Of a DNA stretch of 64,000 bases, positions 33,550-46,000 are shown piece by piece (position 1 is the stretch's first letter; every line of letters starts with the position of its first letter). The notes under the pieces were generated by a model. That model was not told the origin of the DNA. It searched no databases and was given only the letters and a program-made list of their open reading frames with translations. A program made the position numbers and the translations under genes. This DNA comes from Magnolia sinica (lineage: Eukaryota; Streptophyta; Magnoliopsida; Magnoliales; Magnoliaceae). The stretch lies in NCBI RefSeq assembly GCF_029962835.1, contig NC_080577.1, positions 27,572,501-27,636,500 of the forward strand, read 5' to 3'.

Positions 33550-34325
33550 TCTATGGCATCTAACATGAAATTCGATGTATAGAAGGGATGAAGGTAAAGA
33601 TGAAGGGCCTTCTAGTTCAGCAGGGATTAAAAGATGCACTCCTTGGAAAGTAAGTTAAAACTATGAAAGAATAACAGTGGAATAAGCTAAATCAAAAGGC
33701 TAAAATCTCAATTCAATTTTGTCGAATGGATGAGGTCCTCTACAATGTTATAAGAGAGAAAACTGCAACTAATACATGTGCAAATGTAGAGAACATTTAT
33801 ATAAAGAAATCTCTTGAGAATCATTTGTATCTAAAGGTATAGTTGTTCAATCTAAAGATGGTTAAGGGGGCTGACGTTGATACCCACATTAGTAACTTTA
33901 ATCGGCTTGTTTGCAAATTGTTGAATGTGAATGAGGTGATGAATGATGGGAATCAACCATGTATTATGTTGAATTCTCTTTCCAGAATCATATGAGTCGT
34001 TCAAAGACTCTTTGTGCACTAGTCGGACGACCATTATATCAGTCCTTCAGTCGAAGGCTATGAGAAAGAAAGTCAGTAACGTGAGTGCGTCTACAAATGT
34101 ATTGTTTATGAGGTGGAGAAATTTTGAGAGAAATAGTAGATCTTCATAATTGATATCCAAATCTAAGGGAAAGGAAAAAAGACAAGTCAAAGTGCTGAAA
34201 TTGTGGCATAATAGGACACATGAAGAAGGATTGCCATAATCATAAGTCTAAGAAGGAGAAATCAGGGAGTTCTTTTAAAGACGCCAACACTGCGGAATCC
34301 AGTGAGGGGGGGAGTGGCAAAGATG
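33550..34325 (+). pseudogene. copia gag remnant
   Basis: Translations in changing frames recall copia gag: NRLVCKLLNVNE-like sequence near 33900-33940 and a zinc knuckle of the form CxxCxxxxGHxxxxC near 34190-34235 with MKKDC. Many stops and shifts. No protease, integrase or RT follows. Confidence 0.7.
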
Positions 34326-34505
34326 GGCATGCATAAATCATGTTTCAAAGTTCTTAAGTCTTTGTACTCAATTAGGACACATCTATGACAATAACATGTA
34401 GCCTAATCAAATATCACCACATCCATAGATGTTCATAGTGGCAAGTTTACATGTAATTACAAGTTCTATTTCTACCATACTCTGATTTTTCTTGCTATCC
34501 TACTA

Positions 34506-34965
34506 GACATGGATTGCCTTAACCATACATGATGCTTGTGTTTTATCCACTTCGCCTAAAGTGAAAGCAAATCCAAAGCCTAAGTGGACCACACCACATA
34601 AAACAGTAGGAATTAAATGCATACCATTGAAAACTTCCTAGGTTATTTGCCTTTTAACCCGTTCATGAGGTCACACAGACATGAATGAAGGTAAAAAATG
34701 TAAAAAATTAGCTTGTTCCAACACTTTTGTGCCCCTTAAGAAGTTTTCAATGAAGGCCACTTCAATCCCTATTGTTTTTCCCGTGGTGTGGTTGAGCTTT
34801 GGATTTACCTCCTTTTTAGCTCATGCCTTAAAATGAATTAACAAAATGGATGGATGGTGTGGATAAAACACAAACATCATGGTGGGCCCACAGAGTCGTG
34901 CTACCAATGGATATCCTAGTCACCAGGCAATCTGCATGCTTATCGTGTGGACATGGATTAGGTAG
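34506..34965. mobile_element. Foldback MITE
   Basis: Left end GGATTGCCT, right end CACCAGGCAATC. The arms are AAGTGGACCACACCACA against GTGGTGTGGTTGAGCTTTGG and CAAACATCATGGTGGGCCC. Confidence 0.7.
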
Positions 34966-35000
34966 TCAAGCCCACACCACTCTCAACTACAGTTTGGTGA

Positions 35001-37103
35001 TATGGTGTAACACCCCAAAAATTGGCACCCGAGTACATAGACTCTGGTCTCGAGTTCCCAGATGTTAACTTAATAAAATGCACATGTGTTCTCATTTTAA
35101 TTCACTTTAAGTCCATACATGAATAATCAAAGCTGCGTAATTTAGCTTAACGAAAGCGGGATAGAGATAACAAAAATTAATAAATATAGGGTAGACAGTC
35201 AAAGTACAATTGAAAAGTAGTGTCCGCCTAAATGAGAATTATATAAGCCACAATATACATACTCAAAATGATTAAAGTGTAAAGTTTTCGGTTTGGTCTA
35301 ATCCTCTAAAACATAACGTCAGTGGTGCAAGCCACTTTAAGATTACCCGTCTAAGATCTCGATAGTAACTGAATCAATAATATCTCTTGGTTGGTGTTTT
35401 AAAACACAGTCTCAGGTGGGAGTGAGTAGCTAACTCAGTGGTTACATTAGTTCTAAGTTACACATGTTATCAACCTAATCAACGCAAGTAATGATGAAAC
35501 AAGAAATCAAACAATTCCTAAATACTCTTATTAAATGCACATATGAAAATATGATATGATGCATTCTCTTTCCAAACAATACTCCATCACAAGCGACTTC
35601 AACGCCTATTTCGTATATGTTAACACTTTCTCACAGGCGGCCCAATGCCAAATAGCAAGTCCTACCTAATGCAATGCGGTGAATGTGTATGTTAATTGAG
35701 TGGTTATTAGGTTTCATTCATACAACATATTGAGTAAGCTAGGGTGCCCTCATTTTATTATGGTCTCAACTGAATCACTAGGCTCGGGGCAGCCGAAGTG
35801 GCTTCTTACTTGTGTTTCTTTATCCGTTTTCGGGTTTACCACCCAGACAACAACTCCCCAATCAATATAAGGTTAACACTGGCCCAACCAATCACTAAGG
35901 ATCCGGATGACACAACCTGAACGCACAAGGTTAGGCGGCCCATTGATGGGTGGAGGGTGCCCACAAATAATATAAGAGTCATCACTCAAACACAAATGTG
36001 GAGCAGTCATGACATCATTATAGTTTGATGTACTAGGTTCATAGTCTTCTTAGTTGCTCATTAATCACTAGGGGAGGCTCGTCATCCCAACATAAGCCGA
36101 CAGCTCGGACACGATGTCGCATATTACCATGCCCAGCCCATGAGTCTTGTGGATCATACCACTAATGGTTGTAAGTAGACTCGTTCAATGGGAACAAGGT
36201 ATCCTAGATTCTATTCGGTGTTGTCACATATTGCAAATATAAGCGGTCAGTCGACTTTTAGGTTGGTTCGATCGACTTGGGGCACTCCGGTTCCACTGTC
36301 ATTGGGTGTAGCATCCCGTGTAGTCCAAATACTGTTAGTCGTTCGTGTTCGACTCGGGTCGACTAAACAAGTTTAGGGTGGCCAACCTAACTCCGGCCTC
36401 CCCTTAGTTTGAGCGGTTAGTTGACTGACCCAACATCATCGACAATTCTAATATCATTATGGACCTAGGAACTCATCATGCGATCATTGTGAGGTTTCAT
36501 AAGAATTATAGATTCAACAACGCAAACACTTAGGCATTGCATTAAACATGTGAGCCTCAATAGAGTAATACATTCACTAGAGCATTTAGCCAAACATGTG
36601 AACATCAACAAATCAACACGTTCGATCGAGCATTCAATTAAACATGTGAGCATCATTAGAATAACACTTTTAATCACTTAGGAATTTTATTAAACATGTA
36701 GGCTTCCATAAACAACTAATGACACATACTACAATACAAAATAAAATATGAACATGCTAGCTATTTACAAACTATTCAGTACAAGACATCATTAACTGAG
36801 ACCCTCAATGGTTGATAAATAGAAACCTAGGCATAATGGTTCGCACCTTTGCAATAATTCGCTTGACTCAAAGCGCGCCTAAGATTAGGAATTTGGAAAA
36901 AATAATTCCTATACCAATTTAGAAACAATTAGGTAAGATTCATGTAATTTAATTTAGAAAAATCTACGTTAGAAAGTAGGATTCATTTTTTACCTTTTGA
37001 TCGCGAGTGAGATAGATTCGGCGGAGGAGAACGGTCGAGGCTAAGGTTTGATTGAAGGGAACTCATCAAGAACACTCTAAGATCACCCTCCTTTTTCTGT
37101 CTT

Positions 37104-37147
<44 letters not shown>

Positions 37148-38249
37148 CTTTATAGGCTAAATTCGTATGGGGAGAGGGGCTATGAAATAAAATGGTATTT
37201 ATAGTGACAGATGTTGCACAGATGACCTCGATGACCCTTTATTCACTATATTAACAATGGAGGGGGTTGTTTCCAACAAATGGGACCCATTGGAAGGTGT
37301 GCGAGTCAATCTAAGTCATGGGATAAGTGTCCCAATAGGAGATCTATATTTGGACACAACCATCTGAAGATCGGACATGCCGATTAACTAGGAAGGCCCT
37401 AACTTAGATTGACAGTCACCGATGATCAATCAGGGCCATGTCTATACGAATATGTGTGGGGAAATGTCTTTAGTCGGCACCCCGACTTTGGTCATGAATT
37501 GACAGTCTGAAAGTTACAACTTTGTGAGAGAACAAGTAGAATAGTTTCATTGAAGTTCCAGATTTTCATATAAGGTATTCACACAACACAAGCACTTACC
37601 TTGCAAGTCTAAGTTGAACAATTTGAGATACGATCTAGGCTCGATGTCCCCCGATTGACGTCAAGCTCACTAAGGCAAACGTATTTCTATTGCATGCGGG
37701 TTTAGTGGCCCACTAACGAGCGGTTTGAAGCTTGTTTGGATAATCGGGGTATTTCTGGAATGAATTAGGTGTCGAGATTTCTTGTACACAATTATTAGGG
37801 TTTGGATTAACTAAGTTCATAGTATGACTTATTTGCAATTAGCGAAAATAATGATTTAAACATAATCACTCTAAATCGTTGGTTTTTAGGTTAAAATGAT
37901 ATTGGGTCAGTTTAATTTGTTAATTAAAATCCGACTTCTAGTTGTCTCAGCTTTGGGTAGATCTTTATTAAGTTACAGTTATCTCAATTAGTTAGTGCTA
38001 GGTCGGCTGGATTTGAGCCCCATGTGAATAAATCATGTAGCTAAACTTAATGTTTAAGTGATCGGCCTAATTCGTTGGCTTCCTACAATTGATTAATTGG
38101 ATTTGTGCGGTTTTTTATTGGTACCACCCATGTATAGGCTAACATCGAGTGTTAATAGTTAGTATATAACAACGTAAGTTAATTATAATGAAAATTTTCA
38201 AGGGTTTTTAAAAATTCAAAACAATAAAAATTTAGGACGTTACACATGG
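35001..38249 (-). mobile_element. Solo LTR B, 3.2 kb, same family as solo LTR A
   Basis: Body 35006-38244, TGTAACACCCC to GACGTTACA, flanked by TATGG and CATGG (4 of 5 match). The minus strand has TATAAATA near 37196-37204, then a CCATACGAATTT leader also present in LTR A (CATACGAATTTT near 28640). A (TC)n tract lies at 37107-37140. No coding frame. Confidence 0.78.
37107..37140. repeat. (TC)n microsatellite
   Basis: About 17 TC units inside solo LTR B, in the expected 5' leader on the minus strand (there GA-rich). Confidence 0.95.
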
Positions 38250-38359
38250 TGAGATATGATCGGTGGAGTCTTGCACTATTAATGATGTGCCAAGCTAATC
38301 CACCTCCTTGCCATATCATCTCCTTTTAAACGCAAATTAAGCCGTCGAAATCCACACCA

Positions 38360-38825
38360 CAGGTGTGGATTAGGTGTTGCTGCCAACGCCACGTGTTAAG
38401 GTTGTGGGGCCCAACATGATGTATGTGTCTTATATCCATGCCATTTATCTATTTTTCTAGCTTATTTTAGGGCATGAACCAAAAAAATGAAATAAATCAA
38501 AAACCCTAGCAGACCATACGATAGGAAACAGTGAGGACAATGACACCCATTGTCGAAACCTTTCTTGGGCCCATTGTCATGTTTATTTGTCATCTAATGT
38601 ATTGATAAGGTCACTTCGAACTCGCGGAAGGGGAAAAAAACACAAATATTAGCCTGGTCTAAAACTTTTGTGTTTCATGATGTTTTTAATAGTGGAAGTT
38701 CAATCACTACTGTTTTCTTTATTGTGGAGCTACTAATCTTGGTGCAAAATGATTAGACCATGTGGATATATAAACATATACACCACCTTGGGCCCACAAC
38801 ACCCAACACATATTGCCATATATCT
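38360..38825. mobile_element. Foldback MITE
   Basis: GGGGCCCAACATGATGTATG near 38404 and CACCTTGGGCCCACAAC near 38785 are the opposed arm ends. Confidence 0.6.
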
Positions 38826-38892
38826 TCTCCCTTTGGGTGAGGCAGTGGTTTAAGTGCACCCAAGTCTTACCTGAGATAATGCGGCCTTATGT

Positions 38893-39275
38893 GGGATTGC
38901 ATTGTACCCCCTCCCGTCTCTAGCCATGATTGGGCAGTTGTGTGGGCAGGCCCATGGTGATGTATACCTATATCCACACTGTCCATCCCTTTTCTCACAT
39001 CATTTTAAGGTAATTGTACAAAATGAGTCATCCGACACTAAAGTGGATCACACCAAATAATAAGCTTGCTTGCATAAAATGCACCAAGCATTAAATGCAA
39101 CAATCATCTTTGGTGTGGTCTACTTTAACATTGGATCTTCCTCATTTTTATGTTCATAACTTAAAATGATCTGACAAAAGGGATGAATGGTGTAGATAAA
39201 CATATACATTATGGTGGGCCCACCAACAAAATTGCCCGTTCGTGGCTAGAGATGGGAGGTGGTAGGACACAATCC
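38893..39275. mobile_element. Foldback MITE with long terminal repeats
   Basis: Left CCCTCCCGTCTCTAGCCATG, right reversed CCTCCCATCTCTAGCCACG; the inner arms carry CCCATGGTGATGTATACC and TATACATTATGGTGGGCCC. Confidence 0.72.
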
Positions 39276-39279
39276 ATCC

Positions 39280-39645
39280 ATCATGGGGCTACCTTAATAT
39301 ATACCTTCTATATATGCTCAGTGATCATTTTAGGTATGAGCCCTAAAATGAAGAAGGTCCAACTCTTAGGTGGACCATATCATAGGAAAAAGTGGTGATT
39401 AAACGCATTACCTTAAAAAAAAACTTCATAAGGCCCACTTAAATGTTTATTTGGTATTAAAAAATCTGGATGAAGGAAATATATATATATATATCAGCCT
39501 GATCGAAAGCTTTGGTAATCTATCATGATACAATATGGTCCACTTAATAATCGAATCTACTTCAATTTTGGGTCATGCCATAAAATAATATGGAAAAACA
39601 TACGGATGGCGTGGATATAGAACAACTAATCCGTTCCATTGGATG
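39280..39645. mobile_element. Foldback MITE copy
   Basis: TTTTAGGTATGAGCCC and GGTGGACCATATCATAGG in the left arm, ATGATACAATATGGTCCACTT and GGATGGCGTGGATATA in the right. A short (AT)n lies at 39480-39494. Confidence 0.55.
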
Positions 39646-39741
39646 GGATTGGATGGTGAAAACCACTCCCCACCTCCCGCGGAGATTTGAGTGGGGCTGT
39701 GCGCTGTGTCAGACAGAAGCACCGATGTGTGGTGAGACCCA

Positions 39742-40170
39742 GACCGTAGGGCCCATCTCCATGTATTCATTATATATCCACGCCGTCCATCTATTTTTCC
39801 AGCTTATTTTACGGTAGGGTCAAAAAAATAAATAAGATACAAATTTCAGGTGGACAACACCACAGGAAATAGTGGTCATTGAGTGCCCACCATTAAAAAC
39901 TTCTTACCGTCTACGGTAATGTTTATTGAAGTTCTGACATGCTGATAAGACCCCACAGATATGGATAAAGGTAAAAAATAAATCTAACTTCATCTAAAAC
40001 TTTGTGGCCGATAAAATGCTTTTAGCTGTCAATAACCACTGTTTCTTGAGGTGTGGTCCCCCTGAAATTTGTATCCACTTTATTTTTGGGACCATGAACT
40101 GAAATAAATTGAAAAAATAAATCAACGGTGTGGATATACAATTCACACATCGTTGTGGGGCCCTACGGTC
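39742..40170. mobile_element. Foldback MITE with perfect 13-bp ends
   Basis: GACCGTAGGGCCC at 39742-39754 is exactly reversed as GGGCCCTACGGTC at 40158-40170. The arms carry ATTATATATCCACGCCGTCC and GGTGTGGATATACAATTC. Confidence 0.8.
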
Positions 40171-40531
40171 AGGCTAATCGAATCTTACCAAGTCATTTTT
40201 ACCACCGTGTGGGTTTCGCTATCCAATCCACATCCTCTCCTCAGTGAATGGTCCATCAGCGGTGGGTCCCAGTATACCAGTGTTTTAAGATGATGGTTAC
40301 TTCGTCCTTGTCGCTTGTACAGACTGAAGACCCGAGTGCTTCCGTACAGGTAGATTTTCGACAATCCAAAGCCGTCCATGTATCTGGACCAACCATGCAT
40401 AGAGGATTACTGACCTGTTTCGTTGAGAAGTAATATAGACCGTCCAATTTTTACTTTCGATTTTTGTACCGCTCACTGCTTAGATTAGCCGTTAATGGGA
40501 TGGTTAGGGTTACTTGATTAGCATGATCCTA

Positions 40532-40619
40532 GAGATAGGAAACGGATTGGCTACTCCCCCTGCCACTAGCCCGGTGAGATAGGAAACGGATTGGCTACTC
40601 CCCCTGCCACTAGCCCGGT
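40532..40619. repeat. Perfect 44-bp tandem duplication of a MITE end
   Basis: Two identical copies starting GAGATAGGAAACGGATTGGC at 40532 and 40576. Confidence 0.95.
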
Positions 40620-41104
40620 GGCTGATGGTCGTGTTCTGTGGGCCCCACCATGATGTATGTGTTTCATCCATGCCGTTCATCCATTTTTACATATCATTTT
40701 AGGGCTGGATGCCAAAAATGAGAGGGATATAAATCTCAGGTGGACCACACTACAGGAAAACAATAGTGATTGGATATCCACCATTAAAATCCTCCTAAGG
40801 CCCACTGTACTGTTTATTTGACATCCAATCTGTTGATTAGGTCATACAGACCTAGATGAAGGTAATAAACAAATATCAGCTTGATCCAAAACTTTTATGG
40901 CCCCCCAAAAGTTTTTAATGGCCAACGGGCATTCAACACTGTTTCCTGTAATGTGGTCCACTTGAGATTACCTCATTTTTGATCTCATACCCTAAAATGA
41001 TCTAGAAAAATAGATGAATGACATGGATGAAACACATACATCATGGTGGGTCCCACATAGAACCGATCATGGCGGGTGGAAGGGGAGTAGCCAATCCGTT
41101 TCCA
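40580..41104. mobile_element. Foldback MITE, GGAAACGGATTGGC subfamily
   Basis: Left GGAAACGGATTGGCTACTCC and right end in exact reverse (GGAGTAGCCAATCCGTTTCC). Inner arms GGGCCCCACCATGATGTATG and ACATCATGGTGGGTCCC. The left end is duplicated (40532-40619), so a target duplication cannot be read. Confidence 0.85.
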
Positions 41105-41489
41105 CATTGGGCCCACAGTTTGGACGATCTGAGATATATGTACAACAGTGCTGCATGCGAGGAGGATAAGTCAAAACCATTTTCTATTTTCCTACTTTTT
41201 AGTACCTTTTAGTTTGAGGGATGATCTGGTACACAATTATACACGCGTCTTGAATTTTTACAGTAGCAGTTTATAGGGAAACGGATTGGCTACTGACCCT
41301 GCAACTAGCCAATGTCTAGTGGTCGGTGCTCTGTGGGCCCCACCATGATGTATGTGTTTCATCCATTCCATCCACCCATTATTTCATACCGAAAAATGAG
41401 GTTGATCCAAATCTCAAGTGGACCGCACAGTGTTGATTGAACGCTAACCATTAAAAATTTTTTGGGAGACAAAGGCATATGGGAAAAGG

Positions 41490-42012
41490 TACTATGCGCT
41501 CGACCTCACTATAAGCTCCCGTGAGGTCGATCTGTGTGGGCCCCACCGTGATTCCTGTCGACCATCAACACCGTGCATTTGATGGATCCCCTTTAAATTA
41601 TGGGATATCCCAAAAATAAACCATATACGGAACTCAGGTGGGCCATACCATCTAAAATCATGTGATGAGACCGTTAAAACATATAAAATCACTTGGTGGG
41701 GCCCACATGTAATTTTTATGCCCCTGAAACTTGGTCTGAACCCTCATCTAAGTGGGACACACATAATGGATGGGCTGGATTTGCAAAAAACATCTCGGTG
41801 GGCCCAAAAAATGATTATGAATGTTTTAATGGCGCACGGTCCCTCTCCACTTCTGTATGTGGTGTGGCCCAAAAAAGTCACGGATTAACTTTATTTTTGA
41901 GACTTAGGGCCACGATGGAATGGTGCATCTGACTGATGGGGTAGATGTTCGAAACACATCACGGTGGGGCCTACACAGCTCGACCTCATGGGACGGACTC
42001 GTGAGGTTCCCC
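41490..42012. mobile_element. Second-family foldback element inside the previous one
   Basis: Ends CGACCTCAC...GTGAGGTCG at the left and CGACCTCATGGG...GTGAGGTTCC at the right; arms GGGCCCCACCGTGATTCC and ATCACGGTGGGGCC. Non-coding. Confidence 0.65.
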
Positions 42013-42026
42013 CCTCTCTCTCTGTA

Positions 42027-42038
<12 letters not shown>

Positions 42039-42101
<63 letters not shown>
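42039..42101. repeat. (TA)n microsatellite
   Basis: About 31 TA units after a short (TG)n. Confidence 0.95.
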
Positions 42102-42104
<3 letters not shown>

Positions 42105-42395
42105 CCTTCATCCAAGACCGTATGACCTAATCAATAGCTTAGATGTCAAACATCCATTACAGTGGCCCTAGGAGGTTTTTAATGGTGGAGATTCAATCAC
42201 TACTGTTTTTCCATGGTGTGGTCCACCTGAGATTTAGATTTAGATCTACCTCATTTTTGGGATTAAGCCTGAAATTATCTTTCAAAATGTATGGACGGCG
42301 TGGATAAAACACATACATCATTGTGGTCCACATAGCAACGACCACTAGCCACTGGCTGGTGGCAGCGTCGCTGGCCAAACCGCGTCCGCAGTTTA

Positions 42396-42921
42396 GACCG
42401 CTGTTCTATTGAGGCCCACCTTGGATGGAGAACTGCTCGTATTTCTCTCTGATTATAAATAGCCAGCGACCAGCTTTTTCAGTTTAATGTGGGAAGCAAT
42501 TGGGTATCTCTTCTCAGCCGTCTATTCATAGGATAAAATTCAAGTATTATGATCTTCCTTACAAAGTAAAGATTTAAGATATAGGTACATCTATATACTT
42601 AGAAATATGCCAATGGTTTAGATTACTAAAAAGATGGTCCAAAATTTCAAAATTGAAAACACGTGTACACTGAAAATATGCGAGCGACGTATGAGATAAT
42701 TATTACTCCTTTCAGTAGAGCATGGAAGGTGCGGGGAAAAGGCGATTCCGAGTCAAAGCTTTTGTGGGCGGGAGCTGAGAAGGCGATTCCAACTCCGTTG
42801 TTTGAAAAAGTCTAAAAAGGGTGCAGAAATTCGGATTTCTTCCTTCCTTTCTACCTTTAAAACCGAAATAGGGTTTTCAGATACCCATTTGAAGTGAGAG
42901 AGAGAGAGAGAGAGAGAGAGA
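42396..42921 (+). promoter_or_regulatory. SUCLA2: Promoter and 5' UTR of the succinate-CoA ligase beta gene
   Basis: Follows directly on the MITE target duplication. TATAAAT at 42455-42461 is a possible TATA box; it would imply a roughly 430-base leader, so a closer TATA-less start is also possible. The last 25 bases before the ATG (42896-42920) are a pure GA repeat in the 5' UTR. Confidence 0.5.
42896..42920. repeat. (GA)n in the 5' UTR of the ligase gene
   Basis: 12.5 GA units ending one base before the A of AATGG. Confidence 0.97.
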
Positions 42922-43023
42922 ATGGCGAGAGGTTTGCTGAGAAATCTCGTTTCCCGTACGCTCTCCATCTCTGGCAAATGGCAGCAGCAGCAGATCCGTC
43001 GTCTCAACGTCCACGAGTATCAG
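42922..43023 (+). CDS. SUCLA2: Ligase beta exon 1 (34 codons)
   Basis: Presequence [20 protein letters not shown] followed by the QQQQIRR and LNVHEYQ start of the mature protein. Donor CAG|GTCTCT after 43023. A stronger-looking donor CTCG|GTGAGA exists 26 bases later but would break the frame into exon 2. Confidence 0.94.
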
Positions 43024-46000
43024 GTCTCTCTCTCTCTCTCTCTCTCTCGGTGAGATTGTTATGTATCGTTCGTTCGGGGAAGCATAGTGGCAAACTTTTT
43101 CCCGGCAATTTCTGGGCCTGGAAAATTCCCAGGAGATTTTTCAAAATTTGAGGTTTTTTTTTTTCAAAAGCAACGTAAATTTGATAAATAAAAATATTTA
43201 TTGTAAATTGATAAATAAATTTTAAAAATCCTTGATTGTAATCATCATGTGTACTAGACTATTAGATAGCGCTTGATTGAAATCAACCTATTTAATAGTC
43301 CATTATATTGTGCTTGTGGGATTTTGGTGCTCTCATTGTTGGTCCCAAGCCCGGATAAAGGAGGAGGATTTTGTCAGAGTGGCAGCCGGTGTCAGACTTA
43401 TGCCATAACTTCCATCACCAATCCGAACAATTCGACATTCCAAGCTCATGCTAGGGCATTCCCTGTAAGCAATGCGCTGCATCAGAGCCCGGGTGTAGTG
43501 AGAAATGGGCAAGGGTTGGCTAGGGCATCCTCCGGAGGTGAAGTGTCACAACAATACCCAGTTTCTGTGAGAAGTAGGCAATGGTTCTTGTGCCATTCTG
43601 GACATATGTGTGTAAAGAAGCTACTCTAGGAGAACATGATTTGTCTTGCCACATGGAATATGGGAACAATGACAGGTAAGAGTATAAAGTTAGTAGATAT
43701 AATGAAATGAATGGGAGTTGACATAGCTTGCATTCAAGAGACCAAGTGGAAAGGGGCCAAAACTAAAGAAATTGATGGATATAAACTTCTGTATATAGGA
43801 AAGGATAATAATAGAAATGGGGTCGGGATGGTGATAGACAAAGATGTAAGGGATAAAGTAGTAGATATTAAGAAAGTAATTGATGTGATTTTATTAATAA
43901 AGCTCGTGTTAGGAGTGGAGTTAATCAATGTTCTCAATCCATATGTACCACAGACAAGGTTAGAAGATAGAATCAAAAGATGATTATGGGAGGATATGGA
44001 TGGGCTAATGCAAGGACATCCGAGTAGAGAGGATATTTGCAGGAGGAGACTTAAATGGTCATGCAGGAAAATAAAGTAGAGGATATAAGAGCATGTATGG
44101 AGGATATGGTTTTGGGAGAAGAAATGAGATGGGGAATGCTATCCTTGATTTTGCGATGGCATACAATCTAGCTCTAGCAAACACATACATTAAAAAGAGA
44201 GAGGAACATTTAATTTCATTCAAAAGTGGATCATATACATCACATGCCAAATAGATTTCTTTCTACCTATGAAAACAAAACAATTGATATGTGAGGATTG
44301 CAAGGTTATACTAGGAGATTCGTACCGCCCAACATACTTACATAGGTTAATGGTTATTTATGTCTATGTTAAGAGATAGTAGAAAGGGAGTGTAATTAAT
44401 AAGTGTCCAAAAACTAGGTGGTGGAATTTAAAGGAGAGAATAATGTTGTTTAGAAAAAAATTGTTGGAAGAAGAAATGTGGAATTTTGAGGAAGAAGTAA
44501 ATGTTACATGGAATGAGATGGTTGAGTGCATTAGGAAAGTGACAAAAGATGTTTTAGGGGTATCTAGAGGGAAATGCCAATCATAGAAGGAAACTTGACG
44601 GTGGAATGATGGTGTAGAAAAAGCTATTCACGGGAAATATTGATGTTTTAAAGCTTGGCAAGGGATTAGAAATGGTGAAAATTATGAATAATATAGAAAT
44701 CTGAAAAAGACTTCTTAAAAAGTAGTAAGTGAGGTTAAACATAAGGCTTATGTTAATTTTACATTAGACTGGGGACTAGAGAAAGATGTATTCAAACTTG
44801 CAAAAATGGGAGTGAGTAATGGTAAGGACCAGATCATGTTAGATGCATTAAGAGCGATAACCAGAGGGTACTTAATGCGGGGGCATTTTCATTCCGGGCT
44901 CGAGTGTGGTGGCTCGTGGGATGCAGGGGTACACTCAGGGTGGGTGGCCTGCAGAACCCATGGATTTAGGGCCCGTGTGAGGCGGGTGGCTCGTGTGAGG
45001 TGGAACCCATGGATTTGGGGCCCACAAGGGGGCGGAACCTATGGATTTGGGGCTCATGAGGAGGTTTGGCCGAGGATCTAACCCATGGGTTTGGGGCCTG
45101 GGCTATGAGATAAATGGATTAATTCACCATTCTCTATCAGTTTGAGCTTTTAGAGCAAGTGATTAATTGTCTTGCCTCAGTACTAGTAAAAGACAATGGG
45201 ATCAATGAAAGGTGGATAAGCTATTTTTAGAACATGTTAAATGACAACCACTCTAAGAGGATAGGAATGGAAGGAACCATAAATTCAAATGATGTTGAAT
45301 ACCATAGATACATTCGTAGGATTAGAACATTTGAAATGAAATAATCTTTGAGAAAGATGAAAAGAGGAAGGGCCCTTGGACCAAATGGTATACCGATAGA
45401 GGTTTGGTTACTTTGATTGACAAAGTTGTTTAACAAGATTGTAAGATCGAAGAAAATGCCAGACAAATGGAGGAACAATAGCATGATACCTATTTATAAG
45501 AGCAGAGGAGACACAGAGTTGCAGTAACTTTCGTGTGAACAAAGGAGACATATAGAGTTGCTCTAACTTTTGTGCAGTTAAACTTATGAGCTATACTATG
45601 AAACTTTGGGAGAGAGCGATTGAACAAAGACTAAGGCATGAGACGAATGCTGGGAAGTCTATCACTGAAGCTATTTTTCTACTTGGACAATTGATGGGGA
45701 AATATAAGGAGAGGAGGAAGGATATTCACATGGTCTTTATTGACTTAGAGAAACTATACGATGGAGTCCTTAGAGAGTTAATCCGACGGGTGTTGGAAAA
45801 GAAATGAGTCTTAAGAGGATTGGCATTGTTAATGATATGTATGAGTAGAACAAATGTGAGAACCACCAATGGAGAGATCAGTGAGTTCCCAATTAATGTG
45901 GGCTTGCATCAGGGGTAGATATTAAGCATGTACGTTTTTTGCATTGGTTATGGATGGGTTATTGAAACATTTGTAGGAAGTGATCTTGTTTTGTATGTTG

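Larger units (their letters stand above)
41266..42395. mobile_element. hAT-like foldback MITE with 8-bp target duplication, itself interrupted
   Basis: Body 41274-42387, left TAGGGAAACGGATTGGC, right reversed GGACGCGGTTTGGCC. GCAGTTTA flanks both sides (41266-41273, 42388-42395). The left half runs to about 41475 and the right half resumes near 42125; between lie another foldback element and a (TA)n tract. Confidence 0.82.

Noticed and set aside
33852-34034. 60-codon minus frame near the copia gag remnant
   Set aside because: Shadow of the gag remnant on the opposite strand.
42894-43151. 85-codon frame across ligase exon 1
   Set aside because: Different reading frame from the true exon; starts in the GA repeat.
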